From contig NZ_JBHRSW010000018.1 in NCBI RefSeq assembly GCF_042646125.1, forward strand, positions 139,197 through 203,196: DNA of 64,000 nucleotides. Reading direction: 5' to 3'. Below, piece by piece: positions 35,608-45,617 of the stretch. The translations under genes and the position numbers were made by a program. The notes beneath the pieces are model-generated. The model was not told the DNA's origin. It saw only the letters and a list, made by a program, of their open reading frames with translations, and searched no databases. How positions within the stretch are numbered: position 1 is the first letter of the stretch; every line of letters begins with the position of its first letter. This stretch comes from Glaciecola flavus. GTDB taxonomy: Bacteria; Pseudomonadota; Gammaproteobacteria; Enterobacterales; Alteromonadaceae.

Positions 35608-36576
35608 TTATGCACCCAATTTTTGCAAAACTTGTCGCAAATTAGATTCATCGCCTGTTCTCAAGGCAATAACATCACTCCAAGCCCTTAGCCATGTAAT
35701 CTGTCGTTTTGCCAATTGCCTGGTCGCAATTACCCCTCGCTCGCGCATCTCTTCGTATGAATATTCATTCGTCAGATAAGCATATACCTGTCGATAACCC
35801 ACGCTACGCAGAGAGGGTAAATCAAGATGCAGCTCATATTTTTTAAGCAAATAACGGACTTCGTCTACCAATCCTGTATCCAACATTTGCTCAAATCGCT
35901 TAGCAATTCTCTTGTGCAATGTTTCTCTATCTTCTGGCATGATACAAAATTGAGTAAAGTTAAACGGGGGTTCTGCGTGCTTTTTGTTCTGCCAAAAGCT
36001 AAGTGGCTTACCCGTTGATAAAAATACCTCCATTGCTCTTGAGGTTCGTTGCATATCATTTGGGTGTATTTTTGCTGCGCTAGCAGCATCTACTTCGCAC
36101 AACATTTGGTGAACGCTAGCCAAGCCTTTGTCCTCAATCAGAGATTTAACATGCTGACGCATACTTTTCTCGCTGGGTGGTACCTCTGATATGCCGTTCA
36201 CCAATGCATTAAAATACATCATCGTACCACCTGCTAATATTGGTGTTTTGCCGCGAGCAACAATATCCTCAATTGCTGCAATAGCATCTTTTCTAAAATC
36301 TGCCACAGAATAGCTTTCTTCAGGGCTACATATATCCATCAGCCAATGCCGAATCCCCGCCATTTCCTCTACATCCGGCTTTGCAGTCCCTATGTTCATG
36401 TCACGATAAATCAATGCAGAATCCACACTAACAACTTCACCATTTAATGCCTTGGCTGTTTCAATTGCTAGTGCAGTTTTACCGGAAGCAGTCGGCCCCA
36501 TAATACAAATCACAGTTGGATATTGTTTGTGATGCTTGGCATGTGAATTGTCATTTGACATGGTAGTTTGGCTCAA
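35608..36576 (-). CDS. miaA: tRNA dimethylallyltransferase MiaA
   Basis: 322 residues. It adds an isopentenyl group to A37 of tRNAs that read U-starting codons. P-loop GPTASGKTALA, DSALIYRDMNIGTAKP and GGTMMYFNALVNGISEVP are family motifs. The start overlaps the mutL stop by 4 bp, typical of this operon. Confidence 0.97.
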   Translation of the reverse strand: MSQTTMSNDNSHAKHHKQYPTVICIMGPTASGKTALAIETAKALNGEVVSVDSALIYRDMNIGTAKPDVEEMAGIRHWLMDICSPEESYSVADFRKDAIAAIEDIVARGKTPILAGGTMMYFNALVNGISEVPPSEKSMRQHVKSLIEDKGLASVHQMLCEVDAASAAKIHPNDMQRTSRAMEVFLSTGKPLSFWQNKKHAEPPFNFTQFCIMPEDRETLHKRIAKRFEQMLDTGLVDEVRYLLKKYELHLDLPSLRSVGYRQVYAYLTNEYSYEEMRERGVIATRQLAKRQITWLRAWSDVIALRTGDESNLRQVLQKLGA

Positions 36577-38468
36577 GATAATAATGAAAGCAGATTGATT
36601 TTTTTACCCTCTTTGGCGCACAAGGCAGATAAATCGATATCTGCGTCTAAGACAAAATGTCTTAGGCGAGTAGTATCGATTTCGCTATGTTTAGCCCAAC
36701 TCTCCGCAAATATTTTATTGAAGTTAAGAGCAAGCTCCTGACTATCAAATGCTGTCTTCTCTTGTGAAAAAAACCGCGCTTGTTCTTTAAATAAGGCACT
36801 AATTAGCTCAGGAAATATTTTAGCCCAAGGTAACTGCCTAAACATCGACGGTACTTGTTTCAATACCACTCTGCCACTTTGTAGACTGACTGAAAAGTCA
36901 GATGAATTGATTGTTTCGATAACTTGAGCAAGTAGCCTATCGCATTCACCCTCATTCACTGTAGCTTCGTTAGGTAAATGTTGTTTCGCAAATGACACAG
37001 GCATTAACAGTGGTTGTTTGACTGATTCTAGACTATTGAATTTATGAGAAACAAAGGCTGATAAAATCGAAGCTAGGCTTAAGGCATGCAAAGCCGTTGA
37101 TTCACCCTCTTTTACCACAACCATGACGACATCATCGACGAGCAGACATTCTGGTAAGTCTTTACTTACCGCACTTTCCGCAGATGTTCTCATTAAAGAT
37201 TGATAATTACGGCCTGCTTCTGTGATCTTGTCATTTTCTTTTGAACTGAGATGGTTTTGCCTATTCGATATTGATTTTGCAATTCGTGGCACGAGTGATA
37301 AGGCTTCTGAAGACACAGGTTTGCTGCTTGAATTTGCATTACTCACTGACTGTAAAGGTCGAATGTAATCATGCCTATGAGACAAGTGAGGAGGATTAAA
37401 ATGCGATGCATCGTATTCTGAAACAGCCACATCTGATTCCCTTGCTTGTTTACTGTGCAGGCTACTTAACAGTACCTCAGATATTCCCTGAAAAACGGCA
37501 TCATGCACTTTTCTTCCCTGCCTAAAACGCACTTCATGTTTTGCCGGATGTACGTTGACGTCTAGCGCATCTGGTGGCAAATCTAGAAATAGTACAAATG
37601 CTGGATGTTTCGCATCGGGTAACATGCCTTCATAGGCTTGACGAATCCCATGCATAAGGAGCCTATCTTTCATCATCCGTTTGTTAATAAACAAGTACTG
37701 TTTGTCGTTATTGTCAAATCCCACGCCGGCCTTGCTTACCCAACCTGAAATAACAACATCTTCATATTCGTATTTTATTGTTGCCATTTCAGACACAAAC
37801 GCGGGTTTACAAATCTGCTCTACCCGTTTTTCTGCATTTGTCGCAGTATATTTCAGTATCTTTTTATGGTTGTGTTTAAGCTCAAACGAAATATTTGGGT
37901 GGCTCAATGCAATTCTCTTAACCACCTGTTCGATATGCTGAAATTCGGTTTTGGCAGCACGCAAAAAGCGACGTCTAGCAGGCGTGTTATAAAATAAGTC
38001 GAGTACTTCAACCGTTGTGCCATTGGGATGAGCCGCTGGTTTTAACTCAACATCCATATCACGCCCCTCGGCAAAAGCTTGCCAGGCAGCCTCTTGATTT
38101 TCAGGCTTTGAAGTAAGTGAGCATCTACTTACAGAGCTGATACTTGCCAAGGCTTCCCCTCTAAATCCCATACTCATAATCGAATCGAGATCTTCAAGAT
38201 CGTAAATTTTACTGGTCGCGTGACGGCTAAGTGCTAACTTCAGTTCTTCTTTTACAATACCTTTTCCGTTATCCCTTATCGCGATCCGCTTGTGACCACC
38301 CTGCTCTATTTCTACGACAATATTGTTAGCGCCAGCGTCAATGCTATTTTCGACTAACTCCTTTACGACTGAGGCAGGGCGCTCTACCACTTCTCCAGCC
38401 GCTATTTGGTTTGCTAAACGCGCGGGTAAAACGCGAATGCTACTTGTATTCATGATTGCAGTACTCAT
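36573..38468 (-). CDS. mutL: DNA mismatch repair protein MutL
   Basis: 631 residues. The N-terminal GHKL ATPase is complete: GEVVERPASVVKELVENSID, IRDNGKGI and MGFRGEALASISSV. The middle linker is poorly conserved. The C-terminal domain lacks the DQHAxxERxxYE endonuclease motif, as expected in gammaproteobacteria that use MutH. It starts within the amiB stop (4-bp overlap). Confidence 0.97.
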   Translation of the reverse strand: MSTAIMNTSSIRVLPARLANQIAAGEVVERPASVVKELVENSIDAGANNIVVEIEQGGHKRIAIRDNGKGIVKEELKLALSRHATSKIYDLEDLDSIMSMGFRGEALASISSVSRCSLTSKPENQEAAWQAFAEGRDMDVELKPAAHPNGTTVEVLDLFYNTPARRRFLRAAKTEFQHIEQVVKRIALSHPNISFELKHNHKKILKYTATNAEKRVEQICKPAFVSEMATIKYEYEDVVISGWVSKAGVGFDNNDKQYLFINKRMMKDRLLMHGIRQAYEGMLPDAKHPAFVLFLDLPPDALDVNVHPAKHEVRFRQGRKVHDAVFQGISEVLLSSLHSKQARESDVAVSEYDASHFNPPHLSHRHDYIRPLQSVSNANSSSKPVSSEALSLVPRIAKSISNRQNHLSSKENDKITEAGRNYQSLMRTSAESAVSKDLPECLLVDDVVMVVVKEGESTALHALSLASILSAFVSHKFNSLESVKQPLLMPVSFAKQHLPNEATVNEGECDRLLAQVIETINSSDFSVSLQSGRVVLKQVPSMFRQLPWAKIFPELISALFKEQARFFSQEKTAFDSQELALNFNKIFAESWAKHSEIDTTRLRHFVLDADIDLSALCAKEGKKINLLSLLS

Positions 38469-39862
38469 GAACTCGGGATTTTTAAAACTTGCCCAATTCT
38501 CACCACGTCAGAACTGAGGTTATTTTCATTTTTCAGCTGCCTCACCGTTACGCCATATTGCTGCGCGAGTAACGACAGGGACTCGCCACTTGATACTTTG
38601 TGTTCCTGCGGCTCATTTGCTTTCCACTGCGCCCAAAGCGTGCCATCAGGTGGGGTCTGTTTGAAATACGCTTTAATCGAATTGAACATCGCCAGTGCAA
38701 GGCGCTCTCTGTGCTTAGCCCAGTTTAAATTCTTTTCTTCTTGTGGGTTTGAAATAAATCCCACCTCAACCAGAATCGACGGTGTTTCCGGTGTTGTGAG
38801 TACCGCTAAACTTGCACTCTGTGGCGTACGTTTGTGCATTTTGGTAATACCTTTCATCTCTCTGATGACTTTGTTACTCAATTCATAACTCGACGCCCGT
38901 GACAAATCCATCGACATATTAAATATCGTCTCTGCAAAATAGCGCTCTGTATCCCTATCTTCAATTACCTCAGCAGCAGCGCCCAGTAATGCCGAACTTC
39001 TTTCTGTTTGTTCGAGTAAGCGACCTAATTCACTGTCAGCTCGCCCTTTTGACAACACCCAAACAGAGGCACCTCTTGGCTGGGGCGTAGTAAAAGCATC
39101 AGCATGGATAGACACTAATAAATCTGCTTGCTCACGCGCTGCTATTTTAGGGCGATCGTTTGGGGATATATAAATATCACTGTTACGTGTCATGATCGCT
39201 TTCATGCCCGCTTCGTTATTAATATGCCGCGCCAGCATCTTACCAATACTCAAGGTAATGTTTTTTTCATAAGTACCGGTCGGTCCTATAGACCCTGGGT
39301 CTTTCCCACCGTGTCCTGGGTCGACAACCACAACAATTTGTTGATCGCGATTAGGTCCATTCGAATTAACAAGAACAGGAACTGGATTAGGGTCGACTAA
39401 TTCGATGACTAAGCGATCGGGAAAATCTGCATTTTTAGGAATAGGAAATAGCTTGAGTTCAGCCTTACCCGTCATTTCTATTACTAGCCGAGTGTCTTTT
39501 GCAGATTTAGGCTTACTGTGTCGAATTTTGCTAACAAGCCCGCCTTTTATCGCCAAGCTATCAAATGAATAACGGTTATCGACGCCCTGTAAATCTACGA
39601 CTAAGCGATCCGGGTTACGCAAAGTAAAATAGCTGTACTTTGGCGTATCATTTAACTCAAGAACAAGTCGGCTGGTATCTGCCGCAAACGAAAAACGCGC
39701 ATCCGTGATATTCGTGGCGCCCACCTGTATGGGAAACAAGATCGCAAAAAAACAAATAAATGCACTGACTAACTCGACGCCATCTTTCAATACGCGTGTT
39801 TGAGTATGCTTTTTTGCCAACATCACAATCGGAGGAACCATCTTTAAAAACAACTTATTCAT
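38465..39862 (-). CDS. amiB: N-acetylmuramoyl-L-alanine amidase AmiB
   Basis: 465 residues, a periplasmic amidase that splits septal peptidoglycan. A membrane or signal segment lies at about 30-49 (ELVSAFICFFAILFPIQV), then an AMIN domain, a zinc amidase domain (VVVDPGHGGKDPG, SIHADAF, VEVGFISNPQE) and a C-terminal LysM (SLLAQQYGVTVRQLKNENN). The operon position upstream of mutL names it amiB rather than amiC. Its start overlaps the tsaE end by 8 bp. Confidence 0.94.
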   Translation of the reverse strand: MNKLFLKMVPPIVMLAKKHTQTRVLKDGVELVSAFICFFAILFPIQVGATNITDARFSFAADTSRLVLELNDTPKYSYFTLRNPDRLVVDLQGVDNRYSFDSLAIKGGLVSKIRHSKPKSAKDTRLVIEMTGKAELKLFPIPKNADFPDRLVIELVDPNPVPVLVNSNGPNRDQQIVVVVDPGHGGKDPGSIGPTGTYEKNITLSIGKMLARHINNEAGMKAIMTRNSDIYISPNDRPKIAAREQADLLVSIHADAFTTPQPRGASVWVLSKGRADSELGRLLEQTERSSALLGAAAEVIEDRDTERYFAETIFNMSMDLSRASSYELSNKVIREMKGITKMHKRTPQSASLAVLTTPETPSILVEVGFISNPQEEKNLNWAKHRERLALAMFNSIKAYFKQTPPDGTLWAQWKANEPQEHKVSSGESLSLLAQQYGVTVRQLKNENNLSSDVVRIGQVLKIPSS

Positions 39863-40337
39863 ACTCGCTTTGTAAGTATTTAACTACTTGCTCCCCTTTA
39901 TGCGACATCCCTTGTAAGGTAAACACTCTTCCCTCGTCTTTGTATTCAATAAAAATTGTAATATCTTCATCAGGCAACAAACCTTGACCTTTGTCTGGCC
40001 ATTCCACGAAACAAGTCGAGTGTGCATTGAAGTAATCTCTGATCCCCATAAATTCGAGTTCTTCAGGATCTGCTAATCGATATAGATCAAAATGATAGAA
40101 ATCTCTATCATTTATGACATAGGGTTCAACCAAGGTGTAGGTTGGACTTTTTACGCTTCCTTTGTGCCCAAGTGCGTGCAATAAGCTTCGGGAAAATGTC
40201 GTTTTGCCCGCCCCCAAATCACCCTGTAAAAATACAAGCATACCAGCTAGATCAAATCGCTTTATTGCAGCAGCAAAATGCTCAGCCAATAAAGCCGTAT
40301 CATCTTCACTGCAGCAAAACACACTTGTTTTAATCAT
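39855..40337 (-). CDS. tsaE: tRNA threonylcarbamoyladenosine ATPase TsaE
   Basis: 160 residues. TsaE works with TsaB and TsaD to make t6A37 in tRNA. The P-loop GDLGAGKTT is at 39-47, with SPTYTLVEPY (switch-like Thr) and FVEWPDKG downstream. It shares one base with the nnr stop codon. Confidence 0.96.
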   Translation of the reverse strand: MIKTSVFCCSEDDTALLAEHFAAAIKRFDLAGMLVFLQGDLGAGKTTFSRSLLHALGHKGSVKSPTYTLVEPYVINDRDFYHFDLYRLADPEELEFMGIRDYFNAHSTCFVEWPDKGQGLLPDEDITIFIEYKDEGRVFTLQGMSHKGEQVVKYLQSEYE

Positions 40338-41836
40338 TATTGATTCACTAACACTCTAATGGTTTCAAACAAATCACTGGCCAACAAGCCTCGCTGACCA
40401 TATTTATCAGCAATCATATCACCAGCTTTAGCGTGCAATGATACACCATATTGGCAAGCCAAATGACTATCAAGGCCTTGTGCCATTAATGCGCCTAATA
40501 TACCAGTAAGTACATCCCCCATACCAGCGGTAGCCATACCTGGGTTACCATGCCTGCATACCCATGCATGTTTTTGGTTATCTACAATGCTTCCTGCGCC
40601 TTTTAAAACACATACAGCGTCGTAGCGCTGTGCACACTGTCTAGCGTAGTTAAATCGGTTGCTCTCCACTTCATCGACTGTCACGTTCAGCAAGCGAGCA
40701 GCTTCTCCAGCGTGGGGGGTCATTACACAATCAGGTAGGGCAACAAAACTGGTATTCACTGCTTTTAGGTTTAATGCATCGGCATCTATGACAATGGGTT
40801 TTGGCGAACACTGCACAAAATTCATGACACATTCAAATACTGATTTACTCCATTCATTTTGTCCTAAACCTGGTCCAACAACGATACATGTCGCCCATTC
40901 AAGTGCTGCTTCTAAATCATCGCTAATCACCATTAATTCTGGGCGACCCGAGCATATTTGTACCTTTGAATCGGAATGCGCGAACACTTTGACTAAACCT
41001 GTCCCCATCCTTAAGGCAGCTTCTGCACTCAAACGGATAGCACCAGACATGCCTATATTCCCACCTATACACAACAAGCGACCATAGCTTCCTTTATGGC
41101 TATTTATGGGTCTTGGAGACAAGCCTTTAAAATGCGCAATATCGAGTACTTTCGCGTCACTTCTAGCCCGCTCATTGAAAGCCTTAGCAATCCCTAAATC
41201 TTTAAATACTAACTCACCGCAAGACTGCTTACCTGCTCCGGTGCTCAACCCCATTTTAATGCCCACAAACGTCACTGTAACGTCGGCCTGAATACAGCGC
41301 CCCAATGATTCGCCAGTGTCCGCATCCAGACCACTTGGTACATCAATACTGATAACCGGCGTATTGGCAAGATTGACTGCGTCAATTATATCTGCAAACT
41401 CCTTGCGTAAGGTTCCATTGATACCCGTACCTAACAAGCCATCAATAATGACATCAGCCTTAGGTAGAATAGCCGCATCAAACTGACTCACTACTCCGCC
41501 ACTGTCTAACCAGGCTGTCTTTGCTAGTGCTGCCTCACCATGCACATCTCTGTCTGGTTCAACGGCACAAAGCACTACGTTTTTACCCGCAAGTTTAGCC
41601 TGCAAAGCGGCTATATATGCATCTCCAGCATTGTTGCCAATACCAACTAGCACCAAGTAATTATCGACATTTGGGAAATATGCCAAGCATTGCTCAAATA
41701 CCGTTTCTCCTGCCTTTCGCATCAGCAAATACATGTCAATAGCATGATCGGCAGCCGCCGCTTGTTCATGCAATCTTACTTGCTCAGCGCGATACAATTT
41801 GTGTGTTAAACTAGTCGAATCAGTCTTTTGCAACAT
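40337..41836 (-). CDS. nnr: Bifunctional NAD(P)H-hydrate repair enzyme (epimerase + dehydratase)
   Basis: 499 residues. The N-terminal half is the epimerase (GIGNNAGDAYIAALQA, DGLLGTGINGTL, SIDVPSGLDADTG); the C-terminal half is the ADP-dependent dehydratase (GSYGRLLCIGGN, VVGPGLGQ, GNPGMATAGMGDVLTGILG). Together they restore damaged hydrated NAD(P)H. It starts only 6 bp from the divergent queG start, and begins the nnr-tsaE-amiB-mutL-miaA-hfq-hflX chain on the minus strand. Confidence 0.95.
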   Translation of the reverse strand: MLQKTDSTSLTHKLYRAEQVRLHEQAAAADHAIDMYLLMRKAGETVFEQCLAYFPNVDNYLVLVGIGNNAGDAYIAALQAKLAGKNVVLCAVEPDRDVHGEAALAKTAWLDSGGVVSQFDAAILPKADVIIDGLLGTGINGTLRKEFADIIDAVNLANTPVISIDVPSGLDADTGESLGRCIQADVTVTFVGIKMGLSTGAGKQSCGELVFKDLGIAKAFNERARSDAKVLDIAHFKGLSPRPINSHKGSYGRLLCIGGNIGMSGAIRLSAEAALRMGTGLVKVFAHSDSKVQICSGRPELMVISDDLEAALEWATCIVVGPGLGQNEWSKSVFECVMNFVQCSPKPIVIDADALNLKAVNTSFVALPDCVMTPHAGEAARLLNVTVDEVESNRFNYARQCAQRYDAVCVLKGAGSIVDNQKHAWVCRHGNPGMATAGMGDVLTGILGALMAQGLDSHLACQYGVSLHAKAGDMIADKYGQRGLLASDLFETIRVLVNQ

Positions 41837-41842
41837 TAACTT

Positions 41843-43006
41843 ATGTCCTCAATTCCATCAGTAGACCTTACCAAACTCGCGAACGATATCAAGGCTTGGG
41901 GTAAAGCGCTAGGGTTTCAGCAAGTTGGTATCAGCGACTTAGATATTTCAAGACACAAAGTTGCGCTAACGAGGTGGTTGGAAAATGGTTACCAGGGGCA
42001 GATGGCGTTTTTTGAAAAGAATCTTGAGCAACGCTTAAATCCAGATCGACTAGTCGCAGGTACGCTGCGGATCATTAGTGTGCGAATGGATTATTTGCCA
42101 GAAGATGCCATGTTTGCTCAGAGCTTAGAAGACCCCAACAAAGCATATATCAGCCGTTATGCATTGGGTCGCGATTATCACAAGCTCATGCGCAAACGAT
42201 TAAAAAAGCTTGCGCAACAAATAGCAGAGGTATACCAAGATTTAGAATATCGACCTTTTGTTGACTCCGCCCCAGTATTAGAACACGCCTATGCCGAAAA
42301 ATCAGGCATAGGCTGGACAGGTAAACACTCACTTACTCTGCATAAGTCTTCTGGTTCTTGGTTTTTTCTTGGCGAACTGTTTATCAATGTACCCTTGCCA
42401 ATAGACACACCGATTGAAGATGGCTGCGGTTCTTGTACAGCCTGTCTGTCGATATGTCCAACCAATGCGATTGTCGCTCCCTACACCGTTAATGCAAACA
42501 AATGTATTTCCTACCTCACGATAGAACACGAAGGTGTCATTCCTGTTGAATATCGCCAAGCCATGGGAAACAGAATATATGGCTGTGACGATTGCCAGTT
42601 GGTATGCCCTTGGAACAAGCAAGCTGAACCAACACAAGAAGAGGCGTTTAATGACCGATTAGGTTTGAAAAACGCCGATTTGCTCGAGTTGTTTGCTTGG
42701 TCAGAAGACGCATTTCTGCATAAATTTGAGGGTTCTCCTATCCGGCGAATTGGTTACCAAAAGTGGAAGCGGAATATATCTGTTGCGTTGGGCAATGCCC
42801 CCTATTCAGAGACTATCATCAACGCACTATCCGAGAGTATTAAAGACATGTCTCATTCAGAAGTATTAGTCGAGCATTTCTCATGGGCTTTGAGCATGCA
42901 ACTAGAAAAGAAAGCGCTAATCAGCAATGCTAAACCTAGCGTAACTAATCGACAACAATCTAGACTAGTCAGAATAGTAAAAAAAGGCTTACCCCGAGAT
43001 GCGTAG
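41843..43006 (+). CDS. queG: Epoxyqueuosine reductase QueG
   Basis: 387 residues. It performs the last step of queuosine synthesis in tRNA wobble positions, using cobalamin and two 4Fe-4S clusters. Cluster ligands are in CGSCTACLSICPTNAI and GCDDCQLVCPWN. YALGRDYHKLMRKRL and SGIGWTGKHSL are family motifs. With only 6 bp to the divergent nnr start, its promoter must lie inside nnr. It stops 2 bp from the convergent hemE end. Confidence 0.96.
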   Translation: MSSIPSVDLTKLANDIKAWGKALGFQQVGISDLDISRHKVALTRWLENGYQGQMAFFEKNLEQRLNPDRLVAGTLRIISVRMDYLPEDAMFAQSLEDPNKAYISRYALGRDYHKLMRKRLKKLAQQIAEVYQDLEYRPFVDSAPVLEHAYAEKSGIGWTGKHSLTLHKSSGSWFFLGELFINVPLPIDTPIEDGCGSCTACLSICPTNAIVAPYTVNANKCISYLTIEHEGVIPVEYRQAMGNRIYGCDDCQLVCPWNKQAEPTQEEAFNDRLGLKNADLLELFAWSEDAFLHKFEGSPIRRIGYQKWKRNISVALGNAPYSETIINALSESIKDMSHSEVLVEHFSWALSMQLEKKALISNAKPSVTNRQQSRLVRIVKKGLPRDA

Positions 43007-43008
43007 TG

Positions 43009-44073
43009 CTATTCGTGATATTGACGACTTTGACTATGCACTGCCTCGACAAACGCGCCAGCATTTTCAGGTGGTACGTCTAGATGAATTCCGTGTCCCA
43101 AATTGAATACATGACCACTGCCTTTTCCAAATCCAGCTAGAATAGAGGCGACTTCTTCTTCAATCCTATTGGGTGAAGCATATAAAATTGAAGGATCCAT
43201 GTTGCCTTGTAGCGCAACTTTGTCGCCTACACGTGCTTTAGCTTCTTGTATATCAATGGTCCAATCCAAGCCTAGGGCATCACAACCTGTCGCCGCAATT
43301 GCTTCAAGCCACATACCGCCATTTTTAGTGAACAAAGTGACAGGGATCGTTTGCCCTTGATACTCACGCGTTAAACCACTGACAATTTTTTCCATATATT
43401 GGAGCGAGAACAACTTATAATCTCTTGGAGAAAGCACGCCTCCCCAAGTATCAAACACCATTACCGCTTGAGCACCGGCTGCAATCTGTGCATTCAAATA
43501 GGAAATGACTGAGTCTGCTAGCTTATCCAAGAGAAGGTGCAAAGTGTTCGGCTCGGCAAACATCATTTTTTTAATTTTTGTGAACGCCTTACTAGAGCCT
43601 CCCTCAACCATATATGTCGCCAGTGTCCAAGGGCTACCAGAAAAACCAATCAAAGGGACATCGCCATTCAAGTTTTTGCGTATTGTCCTTACTGCGTCCA
43701 TTACATAGGTCAGCGACAACTCAGGATCGGGAATGGGTAGGTTTTTAACATCGGCGTCCGACGCAATGACTTTCTCAAATTTAGGCCCTTCGCCTTTCTC
43801 AAAGTAAAGACCTAATCCCATTGCATCGGGGATGGTTAAAATATCAGAAAATAAAATAGCCGCATCTAAATCAAAACGACGAAGGGGCTGCAAGGTCACT
43901 TCGCAAGCCAGCTCAGGGTTTGTACAAAGCGCCATAAAATCCCCAGCCTGTGCACGTAGCTCGCGGTATTCTGGCAAATACCTGCCTGCTTGACGCATCA
44001 TCCATACAGGCGTGACGTCAACAGGTTTTTTTAGTAATGCACGTATATAGCGGTCATTTTTCAGGCCAGTCAT
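43009..44073 (-). CDS. hemE: Uroporphyrinogen decarboxylase HemE
   Basis: 354 residues; turns uroporphyrinogen III into coproporphyrinogen III in heme synthesis. Motifs: VWMMRQAGRYLPEYRELR, ILFSDILTIPDAMG, GFSGSPWTLATYMVEGGSS, FDTWGGVLSP and NLGHGIHLDVPPE. It lies 62 bp after nudC on the same strand. Confidence 0.98.
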   Translation of the reverse strand: MTGLKNDRYIRALLKKPVDVTPVWMMRQAGRYLPEYRELRAQAGDFMALCTNPELACEVTLQPLRRFDLDAAILFSDILTIPDAMGLGLYFEKGEGPKFEKVIASDADVKNLPIPDPELSLTYVMDAVRTIRKNLNGDVPLIGFSGSPWTLATYMVEGGSSKAFTKIKKMMFAEPNTLHLLLDKLADSVISYLNAQIAAGAQAVMVFDTWGGVLSPRDYKLFSLQYMEKIVSGLTREYQGQTIPVTLFTKNGGMWLEAIAATGCDALGLDWTIDIQEAKARVGDKVALQGNMDPSILYASPNRIEEEVASILAGFGKGSGHVFNLGHGIHLDVPPENAGAFVEAVHSQSRQYHE

Positions 44074-44135
44074 AAATCTCTCAACACTTTCTTTTAATTT
44101 TAGCGCGCCAGTTTACTGATAAGCGCCGACAAAAA

Positions 44136-44921
44136 CTACTGACTTTGTCTAATTTCTTCTATCGTCGCAGAAATGAGTTTACCGGCAATAGATATACTGG
44201 GCGGGATCAAAGGTAAGTTATCTATGTCGTACCAATGGGCTTCAGCAATTTCTCTAGTATCAATGTTAATCTCACCACTGTCATAATCAGCAATAAATCC
44301 GCACATCAAGGAGTGAGGAAAAGGCCAAGGTTGGCTGCCAAAATAGCGTAAGTTTTTTATTTTGATGCCAACTTCTTCAAACACTTCTCTATGTGTGGCT
44401 TCCTCCAAGGATTCTGCACTTTCCACAAATCCAGCTAGGGTCGAAAACATACCACTTGATAAATGACGTACGCCTTTAGCTAGTAAAATTTGCTCGCCTT
44501 TTTTAATAGACACAATCGTGCAAGGAGACACTCTAGGGTAACAGCGGTGATGACAATTGTGGCAATGCGTAGCCATTTCCCAGGTCACTCTTTGCATCTG
44601 CAAACCGCATTGACCGCAATATCTGTGTGTTTTCAAAAATCGCGCGTATTGCCAAGCCTGTGCTATCGGTGCGAATAAAACTTGGGGAAGCTGATTAAGT
44701 AGATCCCGAACACCTACTAATGACCATTGTTCTTCGTCTATCTCGCTTATGTGTACATCTAAAAACTTATATTCACCGCCTTGATTGCTGGTAAAGCTCA
44801 CCACTTGATCTTGAAGATCAGTAAACACTGATAAAGGCACTTTGTTTAGCGCAGTGCTCAGATTTTCTTCTGGGATACCCACCGGCACCACTAACTTCCC
44901 ATCGGCAAAAACAAAATGCAT
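44136..44921 (-). CDS. nudC: NADH pyrophosphatase / RNA-decapping NudC
   Basis: 261 residues. It removes NAD caps from RNA and cleaves NADH. The zinc ribbon Cys pairs lie in YCGQCGLQM and THCHNCHHRCYPR; the Nudix box is GFVESAESLEEATHREVFEEVGI in its first 20 or so residues; SQPWPFPHSLM confers NADH preference. It precedes hemE, as in E. coli. Confidence 0.95.
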   Translation of the reverse strand: MHFVFADGKLVVPVGIPEENLSTALNKVPLSVFTDLQDQVVSFTSNQGGEYKFLDVHISEIDEEQWSLVGVRDLLNQLPQVLFAPIAQAWQYARFLKTHRYCGQCGLQMQRVTWEMATHCHNCHHRCYPRVSPCTIVSIKKGEQILLAKGVRHLSSGMFSTLAGFVESAESLEEATHREVFEEVGIKIKNLRYFGSQPWPFPHSLMCGFIADYDSGEINIDTREIAEAHWYDIDNLPLIPPSISIAGKLISATIEEIRQSQ

Positions 44922-45084
44922 GCGCGATAAAACTCCTTTTGGCGTTTAAAAATAGCTCGGTATAATCTCGCCCCAATATTGAATACTAAATTGTCTACCG
45001 CAATCAAAGCTTACTGTTGCTATAGACCAAGCCAATGATATACTTGTTAAATAATTTTACAAATATCAGGGAGCACATTAGCTT

Positions 45085-45534
45085 GTGCAACAAAAGCTTA
45101 GTAGCAAACAGCAAAAATTAGTAGCAAAAGCAAAAGCTTATTGTGAAAAAAACGGAAGCCGTTTTACGCCTATCCGAGAAAAAGTTTACGCGCTTCTGCT
45201 GCAAAACGAAGGCTCAATTGGTGCATATGATTTATTGGATCGCTTGCGACTCACTGAAGACAGTGCGCGTCCCCCGACTGTTTATCGCGCCCTCGATTTC
45301 TTTCTGAATCTCGGCCTTGTCCATAAAGTAGAGTCAACCAATACTTTTAAAGCCTGTCAGCACTTTGATTGCTCCCATCCTGTACAATTTTTGATCTGCG
45401 AGCAGTGTGGCGATGTACAAGAAATTCAATCAACTGGCGTAAAAGACACCTTAGAGGCACAAGCTGCTGAAAATAGCTTCAAAATAAAAAGCCAGACAAT
45501 AGAGGCACACGGTGTTTGCAAAAAATGCAGCTAA
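45085..45534 (+). CDS. zur: Zinc uptake regulator Zur (Fur family)
   Basis: 149 residues. A winged-helix repressor controlled by zinc. RFTPIREKVYALLL and PPTVYRALDFFLNLGLVHKV are the DNA-binding part; CQHFDCSHPVQFLICEQCGD and CKKC provide zinc ligands. The start is GTG at 45085, with AGGGAG 11 nt upstream. The OmpA-family gene follows after 83 bp, so the two might be read together, but the stronger signals suggest separate control. Confidence 0.88.
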   Translation: MQQKLSSKQQKLVAKAKAYCEKNGSRFTPIREKVYALLLQNEGSIGAYDLLDRLRLTEDSARPPTVYRALDFFLNLGLVHKVESTNTFKACQHFDCSHPVQFLICEQCGDVQEIQSTGVKDTLEAQAAENSFKIKSQTIEAHGVCKKCS

Positions 45535-45617
45535 AATATCGCTGTGGAACTGTTATAATTCAAATAACTCGTGGATAGAGATACAAAATTAATAATTAAA
45601 GGAAAGGAACTAGGAAC

